Of a DNA stretch of 64,000 bases, positions 22,628 through 32,600 are shown piece after piece; the first letter of the stretch is position 1; every line of letters starts with the position of its first letter. The notes beneath the pieces are model-generated. The model had not been told where the DNA came from, searched no databases, and saw nothing but the letters and a program-made list of their open reading frames with translations. This DNA is from Biomphalaria glabrata (taxonomy: Eukaryota > Mollusca > Gastropoda > Planorbidae), in NCBI RefSeq assembly GCF_947242115.1, contig NC_074720.1, positions 12,620,645 to 12,684,644 on the forward strand. The letters run 5' to 3'. A program made the position numbers and the translations under genes.

Positions 22628-23190
22628 GTGTAGATTGTGATCTTTTATTTCCCTCAATGAACGTCGGCCAACTGGTGAGGACATTTGTGTCCCAACCTCT
22701 ATCCTCTCAAAGAAGTTGTCCTGTCCTGATGCTCTTAACACCGCCCTATTGTTCCAAAGGTATAACTTTTTTGATAATTCTCCGGACATTGGTTCCCTAT
22801 ATTACTTTTTTTTTTTTACGAGGTGAGGAAACTTGGTGTATTGGCTGTAACCTGCAGCCTCTGTCACACACACACACAGATTTTAATATCAATATCTGCT
22901 ATTTCAATAATAAAATTTGACTATGAAATTTAATGCATTTCTTAATATTTAAACTATTGTTTTCTTATTTAATGTAGATTGATCAACTTACAAAATAGTC
23001 AAATAAAAAGTTGAGCTTGAATCAAATTAAGAAATGACAATCTTGTGGAGCAAATAGTCACATGTCTTATGGGAATATCTCCATTTCCTAGAAGGTCACT
23101 CGACTTTAGGGGACTGTAATTTATAATTTTGGGTTTCTTTTTTTTAGCTGATTTCGCTTAATGTATCTTTCTTGTATCTACTTATTTTTA
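22628..23190. other. Intergenic DNA, nothing coding seen
   Basis: Apart from short T and CA runs (about 22806 and 22866), I see no feature between the minisatellite and the SINE. Confidence 0.4.
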
Positions 23191-23420
23191 AAGTAAAGTT
23201 ACCTTTCAGACCTTGTGATCTATAGGGCAAATGATATAAAGGTCATCATGTGGCCAGCACAACGACCAACTTTCTTTACTTTTTCCCCAACTAATGTCAT
23301 ATACCCATTAGAGCTGGGTGGATGCAAAGGTGCATTAAAGATCTGGAATTGAAAAATCCAATTCTTCCCCAGGACCCTTGATTTGGAAGCCAAGCATTCA
23401 GCCACCACGCCTCCCCTCCT
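23191..23420 (-). mobile_element. tRNA-derived SINE, copy 3
   Basis: On the minus strand it reads from a GGAGGGGAGGCGTGGTGGCTG-like head through the family body to AAGGTCTGAAAGG. Box B is replaced by unrelated sequence, so it is an old copy. It sits next to the 3' end of the LINE at 23500. Confidence 0.75.
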
Positions 23421-23499
23421 TACTTTTTAAAATAATTATTTTGTATCTATTCAAGGGAGCAGGATAGAATAGGAATGTCTTTGAACATTTTCTATGAAT

Positions 23500-25510
23500 C
23501 TTTAAAAAAGAACATACAAAAAAAAAAAAAAAAAAAAGAATCTTTTCTTATATAATACAGACGTTACTTCAAAAAAGAAGATGATTACATCCTACGCGTC
23601 ATGCATTTAGTCATGCATATTAACCAATGACTTAAATTCTGCCAAGTCACTGGTTTTCCTGGCTAGCTCAGGCAACCCATTCCATGCTCTAATAGCACTA
23701 GGGAAGAAGGAGTATTTGTACAAATTTGTCCTAGCATATTGGACGAGGAATGTGCCTTTATCTTTGTGTCTTTCAGAGTATTTTATTAAATTCTGTTTTT
23801 GTATTTGAAGATTATGGTTCAGTGTTTTATGTATGATTGCTACTTTACTTTTGAGCCTTCTGTCCTGAAGACTTTCTAAATTTAGTGATTTTACTAAAGG
23901 TGTTACTCTAGTCAAATGTGAATATTCATTTGTTATGAATCTCACTGCTCTATTTTGTGTCTGTTCCAGTTTCTTAATGTTTTCTTGAGTTGAGGGGTCC
24001 CAAACGGAGGATGCATATTCTATTATTGGCCTAACCAAGGTTAAATAACATTTTAGTTTTATGTTCTTATTTGATTTATAGAAATTTCTTTTAATAAATC
24101 CTAATGCTTTGTTTGATTTTTTTGTAGTTTCATCAATATGTGGATTCCATGATAGTTTTTCATTTATTATAACACCTAGGTATTTTGCGTTTTTAGTCTG
24201 TGTTACTGGTTTGCCATGAATAAGATAAGTGGAATTAATTTGTTTTCGTTTTTTTGTTACTCTTAACAACTGACATTTTTCTGGGTGGAAAGACATGCTC
24301 CAATTTGATTCCCATTTCTGTAATTCATCTAATTCTTTTTGTAAAATATCTGTGTCTTGTGTTGTTTTTATTGTTCTATATATTATGCAATCATCTGAAA
24401 ATAATCTGACTTTTGTTCCTGAACTAATGCAATTTGGTAAATCATTTATGTAAATTAAAAATAGTAGTGGACCCAAGACTGTTCCTTGAGGTACACCTGA
24501 GTTTACTGTTAACGGTGTTGATTTAGAGCCATTTATTATTACAGTTTGTTCTCTCCCTATCAGAAAATCTTTAATCCACTGATGCAGTGGACCATTAATG
24601 CCGAAATATTTTAATTTTTTTAAGCAAACTATGGTGGTGAACTTTGTCAAAAGCCTTAGAAAAATCTAGTAAGATAGCATCTATTTGTTCACTATTATCT
24701 AAACCTTTTGAAAAATCATCAATTAGTCCTATTAGTTGTGTTTCACATGATCTATATTTCCTAAAGCCATGTTGGTATGGTGTGAGGACATTATGTTTGT
24801 CTAAGTGGTTTATGATGTTGCTACATATTATGTGTTCTAGGATTTTACATGTGATACTGGTAAGTGATACTGGTCTGTAGTTTCCTGGGTCAGATTTTTC
24901 TCCTTTTTTAAATAGGGGGGTGACATTAGCTTCTTTCCAGTCCTTTGGTACTCTACCCTGGTTAAGTGAAGCCTGAAAGAGTATTTTGAACACTGGGGCT
25001 AGCTCATTGCTTAGTTCTTTGAGTAATCTAGCTGGAATACCATCAGGTCCAGACGCTTTATTTGGTTTGGTGTTGGCTAATAGTTTTTGAATTCCATTTT
25101 CTTGTACTACTATATCTTCTATGTTGTCTACTTGGTTCAAATTCAGTAATATGTCTTTGTCTCCTGGGGCTAAGAATGCTGATGCAAAGTATTTGTTTAG
25201 GATGTTTGCTTTAGTTTCATTATCATTATGTATTATGTTATGTTCATCTTTTAATGGCGCTATGCCTGTTGTTTCCATTTTCTTAGACTAAATGTATGAC
25301 CATAGGTTTTTGTTGTTATCTTTAGATATTACTTTGTTTATGTATTCACTCTGCAGCTGTCTGCTTACTTTTTGGGTTAAGTGTTTAATTTTAATATACT
25401 TTTTGTAAACTCTTTCTGTATTAGTTTCTTTAAATTTTCTATATAGGTTTCTATATAGGTTTTCCTTCTGTTTACAAAGCTTCTTTAGTCTATTATTATT
25501 TTCTGTTACT
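23500..25510 (-). mobile_element. 5'-truncated jockey/CR1-like LINE (reverse transcriptase)
   Basis: Minus strand. Two overlapping frames, 25278..24595 and 24650..23607, together encode a reverse transcriptase: NKASGPDGIPARLL, NYRPVSLTSITCKILE, ILLDFSKAFDKVHH, GVPQGTVLGPLLFLIYIND, the catalytic-site variant LFSDDCIIY (family norm FADD), KYLGVIINEKLSWN, and a C-terminal domain ending FKSLVNMHD. The reading frame changes once in an A-run near 24620-24650, and a TAG lies before the METTG at 25278. Coding-like sequence continues to about 25505 without an endonuclease domain, so it is 5'-truncated. The 3' end carries the GATGATTACATCCTACGCGT block (plus strand) shared with many short tails. It is a dead copy, but not very old. 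Confidence 0.9.
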
Positions 25511-25746
25511 GTTTAGCATTCGTATAGGCATATAATCAGAATAGCAATTAAATTAACTGTTATTAACAGAATATCCATTAAACTAACTGTATATAAACAG
25601 AATATCAACGAAATGAAATGGGAAACTATTGTACAAACTTTTAATTAGCTGTTCATAATTTACAAAGAAAATATGAAGTGTAGCTTGTCAGCTGATGACC
25701 TTGATCGAATCTACACAGAAGAATAATTAAATACACCATCAATTAA

Positions 25747-25901
25747 CTCGAGACCATTCGTCATAGAAGGCTTTAACACTGACCTCCAACGTCACTACCT
25801 GTGGGCAGTTTCAACCAATAGCTAGTTACCACCTGTGACTTGGCCACAGGTTGTGACGTTGCATGTCAGTATTCAGGCCTTCTGTAACGGTTGGTCTCGA
25901 G
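25747..25901. mobile_element. Foldback MITE, 155 bp
   Basis: It is nearly a full inverted repeat. The left end CTCGAGACCATTCGTCATAG, continuing through AGAAGGC and CTGAC to ACGTCAC and ACCTGTGG, is mirrored on the right (reversed: CTCGAGACCAACCGTTACAG, AGAAGGCCTGAATACTGAC, ACGTCACAACCTGTGG). A shorter relative lies at 59036-59115. Confidence 0.75.
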
Positions 25902-26164
25902 TGAACTCTACAAGATTTATTGAATGAGCTCAGCAAACGGCCCTAAAAGTGAAATGATTGATCAAAAGACAAAACCCTCTAAACCAATCCGGGTTACGCC
26001 CAAAAAAAAAAAAAAAAATTCAAATAAACAGATAAATTATGGTGAGAATAGACAGGAGCTAAGCTGTGAAACATTTCTTTTGTCTATTTGTCTTCTGGTG
26101 CTTACAAATGTTCTGTCTGTGACCGTGAGTGTGTTTCTAGGATTGGCCTCTTTATTCAAAGGGA

Positions 26165-26415
26165 AAGTTGCAAAGGGAAAAGAGTAACTCCGAAAGACAC
26201 AAAAAAGAAAGAGGCACATTTCTTATTCCATACGCTAGAAGTAATTTGTACAAGCGCTCCTTCTTCCCTAGTGCCATAAAAGAATGGAATTCGTTGCCTG
26301 AATCAGCCAGGAAAACCAACAACTTGGCAGAGTTTAACATTCATGACTAAATTGACACATGAAATGCGTAGGACGTAATTATCTTCTTTTTCTTTTGAAG
26401 TAGGCCTAACGTTTT
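26165..26415 (+). mobile_element. LINE 3' fragment (related subfamily)
   Basis: It encodes RHKKERGTFLIPYARSNLYK, FFPSAIKEWNSLPESARKTN and AEFNIHD followed by a stop. That is the same C-terminus as in the LINE at 23607, with several changes. An unrelated Cys/His-like stretch (26088-26160) lies directly upstream. Confidence 0.75.
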
Positions 26416-26424
26416 TAAAATAAG

Positions 26425-26524
26425 TCATTGGCTAATATGCATGACTAGATGCATGACTCGAAGGACGTAATCATCTTCTTTTTTAAAGTAACATCTGTAT
26501 CTTATAAGATAAGATAAGATCTCT
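26425..26524 (+). mobile_element. LINE 3' tail, second copy in tandem
   Basis: It runs from AAGTCATTGGCTAATATGCATG through GGACGTAATCATCTTC and TAACATCTGTATC to ATAAGATAAGATAAGAT. It directly follows the previous LINE fragment, so two 5'-truncated copies are adjacent. Confidence 0.75.
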
Positions 26525-26870
26525 TGACACGTAAAAAGCCACAGACTTTCCGCGGTGCACCAATTCACCAATGTTTTCTAGATCTAAAGGAAAACCCCAC
26601 AAACAATTCTGCACTATCCCAATATACCAAGCCTGTATCTATAAATTCAATTTAGTAAATAGTGTTTTTAAAATTCATGTTAGTCTAAGTGTATAGACAG
26701 ATCTAGATTTTCTAGATGTATTTTGAAAAGAAAATCTAAACAATAGAGCTATCGCTAGTTTTTGAAAGGTAAACTTTAAAAAAAAAAGAGATGTTTCTAT
26801 AGTAAGACATTGACCTACAGTCTTATATCTCACTATGTGTGTGCAGAGATAAATCGATGCATAAAAAAAT
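26525..26870. other. Non-coding spacer
   Basis: I see no feature in this AT-rich stretch between LINE fragments. Confidence 0.4.
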
Positions 26871-26874
26871 ATTT

Positions 26875-27905
26875 TGTTATTGATGGTCCATTGCATCAGT
26901 GGATAAAAGATTTTCTGATAGGGAGAGAACAAACTGTAATAATAAATGGCATTAAATCAACACCAATAACAGTAAACTCAGGTGTACCTTTTTTGAAGTA
27001 ACGTCTGTATTACTCTGTATTATATAAGATAAGATAAGAACAGTCTTAGGTCCACTACAATTTTTAATTTACATAAATGATGTAACAAATTGCATTAGTT
27101 CAGGAACAAAAGTCAGATTATTTGCAGACGATTGCATAATATATAGAACAATAAAAATAACACAAGATAAAGAAATTTTACAAAGAGAATGGGAATCAGA
27201 TTGGAGCATGTCTTTCCACCCAGAAAAATGTCAGTTATTAAGAGTAACAAAAAGCTAAAACAAATTAATTCCACGTATCTTATTCGTGGTAAACCAGTAA
27301 CACAGACTAAAAACGCAAAATACCTAAATGAAAAACTGTCATGGAATCCACATATTGATGAAACTATAAAAAAATCTCACAAAGCATTAGGATTTATTAA
27401 AAGAAATTTCTATAAATCAAATAAGAACATAAAACTAAAATGTTATTTAACCTTGGTTAGGCCAGTAATAGAATATGCATCCTCTGTTTGGGACCCCTCA
27501 ACTCAAGAAAACATTAAGAAACTGGAACAGGCACAAAATAGAGCAGTGAGATTTTAACAAACGAATATTCACATTTGACTAGAGTAACACCTTTAGTAAA
27601 ATCACTACATTTAGAAAGCCTTCAGGATAGAAGACTTAAAAGTAAAGAATCAATTATACATAAAACACTGAACCATAATCTTCAAATACAAAATTTAATA
27701 AAATACTCAGAAAGACACAAATATACAGGCACACTCCTCATTCCATATGCTAGCGCTATTAGAGCATGAAATGGATTGCCTGAACTAGCCAGGAAAACCA
27801 GTGACTTGGCAGAATTTATGTCATTGGTTAATATGCATGACTAAATGCATGACGCAATCATCTTCTTTTTTGAAGTAACGTCTGTATTATATAAGATAAG
27901 ATACA
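26875..27905 (+). mobile_element. Internally deleted jockey/CR1-like LINE copy
   Basis: Plus-strand pieces encode DGPLHQWIKDFLIGREQTVI, then VRLFADDCIIYRTIK, SWSMSFHPEKCQLL-like sequence, RGKPVTQTKNAKYL, VIEYASSVWDPSTQENIKKL and a tail ending ATAAGATAAGATA. Here the catalytic motif is the normal FADD. At 26990-27040 the frame is broken by a short copy of the family's own 3' tail. It is several times disrupted and somewhat decayed. Confidence 0.85.
26990..27040 (+). mobile_element. 3'-tail fragment nested inside the LINE copy
   Basis: TTTTTTGAAGTAACGTCTG... ATAAGATAAGA interrupts the conserved GVPQGTVLGP block. GTGTACC lies before it and ACAGTCTTAGGTCC after it, and the codons for QG are missing. 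Confidence 0.75.
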
Positions 27906-27954
27906 GATACTGAGATAAATCTATAAAATAAGTATAATTCTAATCTAGATGTAA

Positions 27955-28150
27955 AAAAATGTTTGTAAAATGTTTTACATGTTTCGGATGTTCCTTCAGA
28001 GTTGAAGATAGTTTTCTTCCTAGTCCAAACCTCCCGCAGGACGACGGGGATGGGTTTGAACCCGGGACCATCGATAAATCCAAACGTCAGTCTAGCGCGC
28101 AAACCGCACGACCAGGCAACCATCCTCGACAAGGCTACCACCCTAGATGA
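27955..28150 (-). mobile_element. tRNA-derived SINE of a second family
   Basis: Minus strand. A tRNA-like head has GGTTGCCTGGTCGTGCGGTT and an exact box B (GGTTCAAACCC), followed by TCCTGCGGGAGGTTTGGAC and ATCTTCAACTCTGAAGGAAC. The body is unrelated to the TGACATTAGTTGGGG family. A decayed relative may lie at 59205-59320. Confidence 0.7.
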
Positions 28151-28417
28151 CTAGAGGCATTGGTATTGGAAGCGCTTTTAATTATTTTCCTTGACGTTTA
28201 ATCAGTTAGCTCATTTTTTTTAAAGGAATTTGAATTATCACTTATTTGTTTTTAATTACTGGAACAAAAAAAGTATGGTTTACCGATAGGTTTGCAAAGA
28301 CTGCCCTTTGAGAGAGATATTTAATCAGTTTAAAAGGTTACAAGGATTGTATGCACGCACTGTCCTTGACGCAATAAAGCTCCATGCTGACATTACTCTA
28401 TTAGGGCACGGTCAAGG

Positions 28418-28639
28418 CAGGGCCGGCCTTGGACATAGGCAAACTAGGCAGCCGCCCAAGGCCTCCGATTGGTGGGAGCCTTGCACAGGACTCCAACATT
28501 TTTTAAAGAGAAGTAACAGCGAAACTTGTCCTCCCAATGCGTCACCATCAAATCGCTTATTTTTCTTATTTTTTCTATTTCATTTGGGGCCACCAAGTTC
28601 ACTTCGCCCAGGACCTCCAATTATCTAAGGCCAACCCTG
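28418..28639. mobile_element. Small hAT-like MITE (222 bp)
   Basis: The left end is CAGGGCCGGCCTTGGACATA and the right end, reversed, is CAGGGTTGGCCTTAGATAAT. I see no clear 8-bp target duplication. Confidence 0.6.
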
Positions 28640-28689
28640 GTCCAGTTATTTGGTAGTGTTCTTTAAGATTTGCCTGTCTCCTAATAGGA

Positions 28690-29275
28690 CAGCCCCCCCC
28701 CCTTCCATATACTAGTACTATCGTTTAGTTCCTTTAGTGATGTGTCGAAATCGCTTCTGAGAACCAAGCAGTTGTTGAGGATGTGTTCTACGGTCTCGTC
28801 CTCCTTGTGGCAGTGTCGAAATGGGTTTCGATCGGACAGTGTCTCGTGCGAAAACGTGCCGAAATTGCTTGATCCTTTCTGTCTAGCTGCCTCCATTCGT
28901 CCTTCCTGTTTGAGCGTTTGAGAACCTTCCAGACTTCCCGTCCCGTGCTACACTGGTTCCAACTATAGTACCACTTGGACTTGTTGCATTCACAAATCCT
29001 AGCTTTTGCACTCTCGTATGTTTGTGGCTCCTGTGCGTTCCTGGCTTGGCCTAACTGTCGGCCTTCTCGTTTCCTTTGATTCCACAATGCGATCAACATA
29101 TGTAGGCTACCTTGTGCTTTCCTTCTAGGCGTTCCACGCACGCCATTTCCTTTTCCAGTGGGGTAGACCACGTCTCTGGACTCTAGAGAGATTGTGGGCA
29201 GGAAGGTTAATCTGTAAAGAGAGTCGCGTGGGCCGTTGTCCTGTGTGCTCCACCGAGTTTTTAGTTTCTTCCTCG
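28690..29275 (-). mobile_element. Old fragment of an RNase H-bearing LINE (3' end)
   Basis: Minus-strand pieces encode QTYESAKARI, SNRKDEWRQLDRKDQAISAR, FRTRHCPIETHF and, in another frame, CHKEDETVEHILNNC. They match the C-terminus of the intact LINE next door (SYESVR, RRDAWWQLNRAEQAV, FRVGHCPIGAY, DDETIEHILYEC), but it is a different, diverged subfamily with frameshifts. Confidence 0.75.
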
Positions 29276-29310
29276 ACGTGTGTATAACTACATTCAACGC
29301 AAAATTGGTG

Positions 29311-29685
29311 GCTAGTATCATGTCTATGTTACGCGATAAAAAGTCAACGAAAAAGAAAAACGAAACAAAACAAACACAAACAAAAAACATACAGCCATCT
29401 AAATTTAAAAAATGCCAATGTTTTGCTTTGCCGGTCTTCAAGTTGTCCTAAACATGGCGGCCAAACCCATCAAAGTTGTGATCACTGGAGCCAGTGGAGA
29501 GATTGGTCTGATGGTCAGCTACATGATGGCCAAGGAAGAAATCTGTGGAGCTGGCCAGCTCATCGACCTGGTCATGGTGGAGAATCGGAGCAGGATGAAG
29601 CAGTTGAGAGGTGCAGTGGGTGAGGTGGGTAACAGCTGGTCTCTCGTTATGTCTGTCTCTCGATCCCTCCTCTCTCTCTCTCTCC
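29311..29685 (+). repeat. 375-bp direct repeat, left copy (carries MDH-like exon 1)
   Basis: It matches 34561-34935 base for base as far as I can read. It contains an A-rich 5' leader, the exon 1 coding sequence 29454..29624 with its GTGGGT donor, and the first 61 intron bases ending in a TC run. It abuts the 3' end of the LINE at 29686. Confidence 0.95.
29454..29624 (+). CDS. MDH-like exon 1, upstream duplicate
   Basis: It encodes MAAKPIKVVITGASGEIG and 39 further residues, ending RGAVGE, identical to the copy at 34704..34874. From this copy an intact message could still be made by splicing its donor over the LINE and the second copy to exon 2 at 35804, a 6.2-kb intron. In-frame upstream ATGs at 29412 and 29418 could add MPMFCFAGLQVVLN. 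The sequence does not show which copy is used. Confidence 0.7.
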
Positions 29686-32600
29686 GAGTCAGAAACCCCA
29701 TTGACAACGAAAAACATGCTGAGAATTACTCCCTTAGAGCACGTGAGAGGAAGCGAGCAGTGAGTCTTAAGGTTGTCTTGTCCCCGTACAAGGACAACCT
29801 CTGTGTCGTACATGAACCAGTATTTTCTCTATCTATAGCTTGTCCCAATCGTCCTTCGTGCAGAACTCTGCATTCGTAAAGAATGTGTTCTATTGTTTCG
29901 TCGTCCTCCATGCAGTGGCGACACCGTGTGTCGTAGTTCTCCTTCCATCGTCCGAGGTAAGCACCAATTGGACAATGGCCGACCCGGAACTGGGCTAGGA
30001 CTGCCTGTTCCGCACGATTAAGTTGCCACCATGCATCCCTTCTGTCTGGTCTCCTCATTGCCCGATAAAGCTCACGCCCCTTGTCCGAAGAATCCCAGCC
30101 GTCGTGCCAAAGTGTCAACATGCGCTGGTTGACTAGGGATCGTACACTTTCATATGAGTACGGTTCATCATTTTCGAGCGCCGTTGCGACCGCGGTTTTC
30201 GCGAGCTGGTCAGCCAAATCGTGGCTGACCACCCCACAATGGGCGGGCACCCATTGCAAAGTAACGTTCACGCCGAATCGTAGGAGACGCCCTCCGACCG
30301 TTAGGACGTCCCATACCCTTCTAGCACCTTCATCCAGCCGTTCTATGGCCTCCAGTGCGGCCACCGAGTCCGTGAAAAGAACTATGTCGTGCGCTGACGC
30401 AGTTCCGTTACGTACCATCGTAGCCACCCAGTCCAGTGCTTGGAACATTGCTTCGAGTTCAGCCTCGAGGCTGCTTTTCTGCTGACAGGGACCACTGAGC
30501 TCGTCACTTTCGGGATTGCCAGAGAGTCGAACTACCGCTCCGTACCCAGCTTTCACAGTTCCCTCGAGCGTCCGCACAGAACCGTCTGTGTAGATGGTGG
30601 TTACTCCGGCTGGATATGATGCGATAGTCTCTCTGGCTGCTTGTAGTAGCCGTGTGGTTGGACTCTGCTTCGTCACCACTGGGTCAAGTAGGCTCTTCCG
30701 TATCGTCGGCATGCCGAGAGCCTCCATCGGAAAGATAGAACCGGACGGGGAAAGAGCAGCCCGCTCCACCGGCAGATTCGCCTCTCTGACCAGCCCGCGT
30801 GCCACATGCATGAAACAAGGCCGGTTTTTGAGGCGTCTCCTACCCTCCCAGTTGTCGACCAGACTTCTGAGTGGGCATCCATCTTCCAGCCGCATATATC
30901 TCTCGTGAGCTAGTATGACGGCTCGTTCTCTGCGCAATTTCAACGGTGGGATGTTTGCCATAATCTCGCCAGCGGCAATTGGCGTCGTCCTAAAGGTTCC
31001 ACAGATTAGTCTTAAGGCTTGGTTCTGAACAGAGTCTAGGCTTGCTAAGGTCGTTTGCGAGGCCCAGACCTGAACAGGAAGACTGTAGTCCATGTGAGAG
31101 CGTACTGCACCCATGTACAGTCCTCTCAGCACGTCAGCTCTCGCTCCCCACTTCGTTCCAGCTAGTTTCTTTACGATATTCAGCTTCTCGGAAGCTGTTT
31201 CTTTTACCTGCTGAATATGATCGCACATAGTCAGTTTCTGATCGAGAATTACTCCAAGGTACTTGGGCTTTTTATCCCATTCCAGAATCTTGCCATCCAT
31301 TCTAAGCTCGACAGGTTCCTTCAATATATCACGGCCCAGCGTAAACCATGAGTAAACCGACTTCGAGTGGTTTACCTCAAGGTTCCACATTCTGGCGTAG
31401 CAGGATATAGTTGTTAATGCCTGCTGGAGAGTGTCAATGAGTTGTTGACGGTCTCTCCCTGACTCCCACAACACGATATCATCTGCAAACAACAGCTTCT
31501 GACATTTCAAAAGAGCCGGCAAGTCGTTGATAAAGACCAAAAACAGCGTACAGCTGAGTGCCGATCCCTGCGGCACCCCCTGCTCAAGTGGAAGTTTCCT
31601 CGACAAGTGCTTACCAACACGAGTCTGTACCGTTCTTTCCGTGAGGAAATTTTGGATCCACCTAAGCATATATGAACCGACACCTAAGTTCATCAGTTTC
31701 AACAACAAGCCGGGCCTCCATACTCTGTCGTAGGCCTGCTTGAGATCGATAAATACCGCTAGCGTCGACTGACCAGGTCGATTTGTGTTGCCCCACTGGA
31801 AGCCATCCGCCACTTTCTGCATGAATAACGTCACTTGATCGATCGCATTTCGTTGCCTCCTGAACCCGCCCTGTTCAGGAGCAATGAGACCCTTCGTTTC
31901 TAGAAACCATGTGAGCCTTCTGTTGACCATGCGTTCGGCCGCCTTCCCGACGTTGGACGTCAACGAGACGGGTCGGTAGCTTTCTGCACGATCTGGGATT
32001 TTCCCCTTTTTGAGCAGGGGAACAATCGTTGCCACTCGCCAAGCCTTGGGGAAATCCCCCTTAGTCCAAGTACGATTGATCAAATCCAACAGTTTCCTTC
32101 TGCCTATGGGACCGAGATGTTTCAGCATTTCGTTGCTGACCCCATCTGGCCCCGGTGCCTTTCGCAACTTGCACTTCCGAAGTGCAATGTCTAGCTCTCC
32201 GTAGGTAAAAGAGTTGATGAATGTGCTCGTCTCATCCTCACCATAGACATATCTGCGTTTCGCTTTCGCCTTCCTGATGCTGTCTAGAGCTTTCGACACT
32301 TCGCTCCTCTCACCCGTCCTAGAGATAGCCGCAAAGGCATGGTTTAGAGCGTCCGACCGTTTAGAGTCAGTGACCACCAAGCCTTGAGCCGTTTGCAGGG
32401 GCGCAGCTGCTTTTGGTTCTTTCGCCCTGGTTAGGTTATTGAGAAGTTTCCATGCCTGTCGTCCGTCCGCAAGATCCAGGTTAGCACATGTCTTCGCCCA
32501 CTTCTGTCTCGTACCCTCCGCAATGGCTTCCTTTACCTCCGCCGTTAGCTTGTTGTAAGCTCTTCTGGTTTCATCGGTTTTTCTACGACTATGCTGCCTG

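Noticed and set aside
21513-22633. Overlapping ORFs with a LGSSNFKSHQLWYIFAW pattern
   Set aside because: They are frames of the 46/47-bp minisatellite downstream of GID8.
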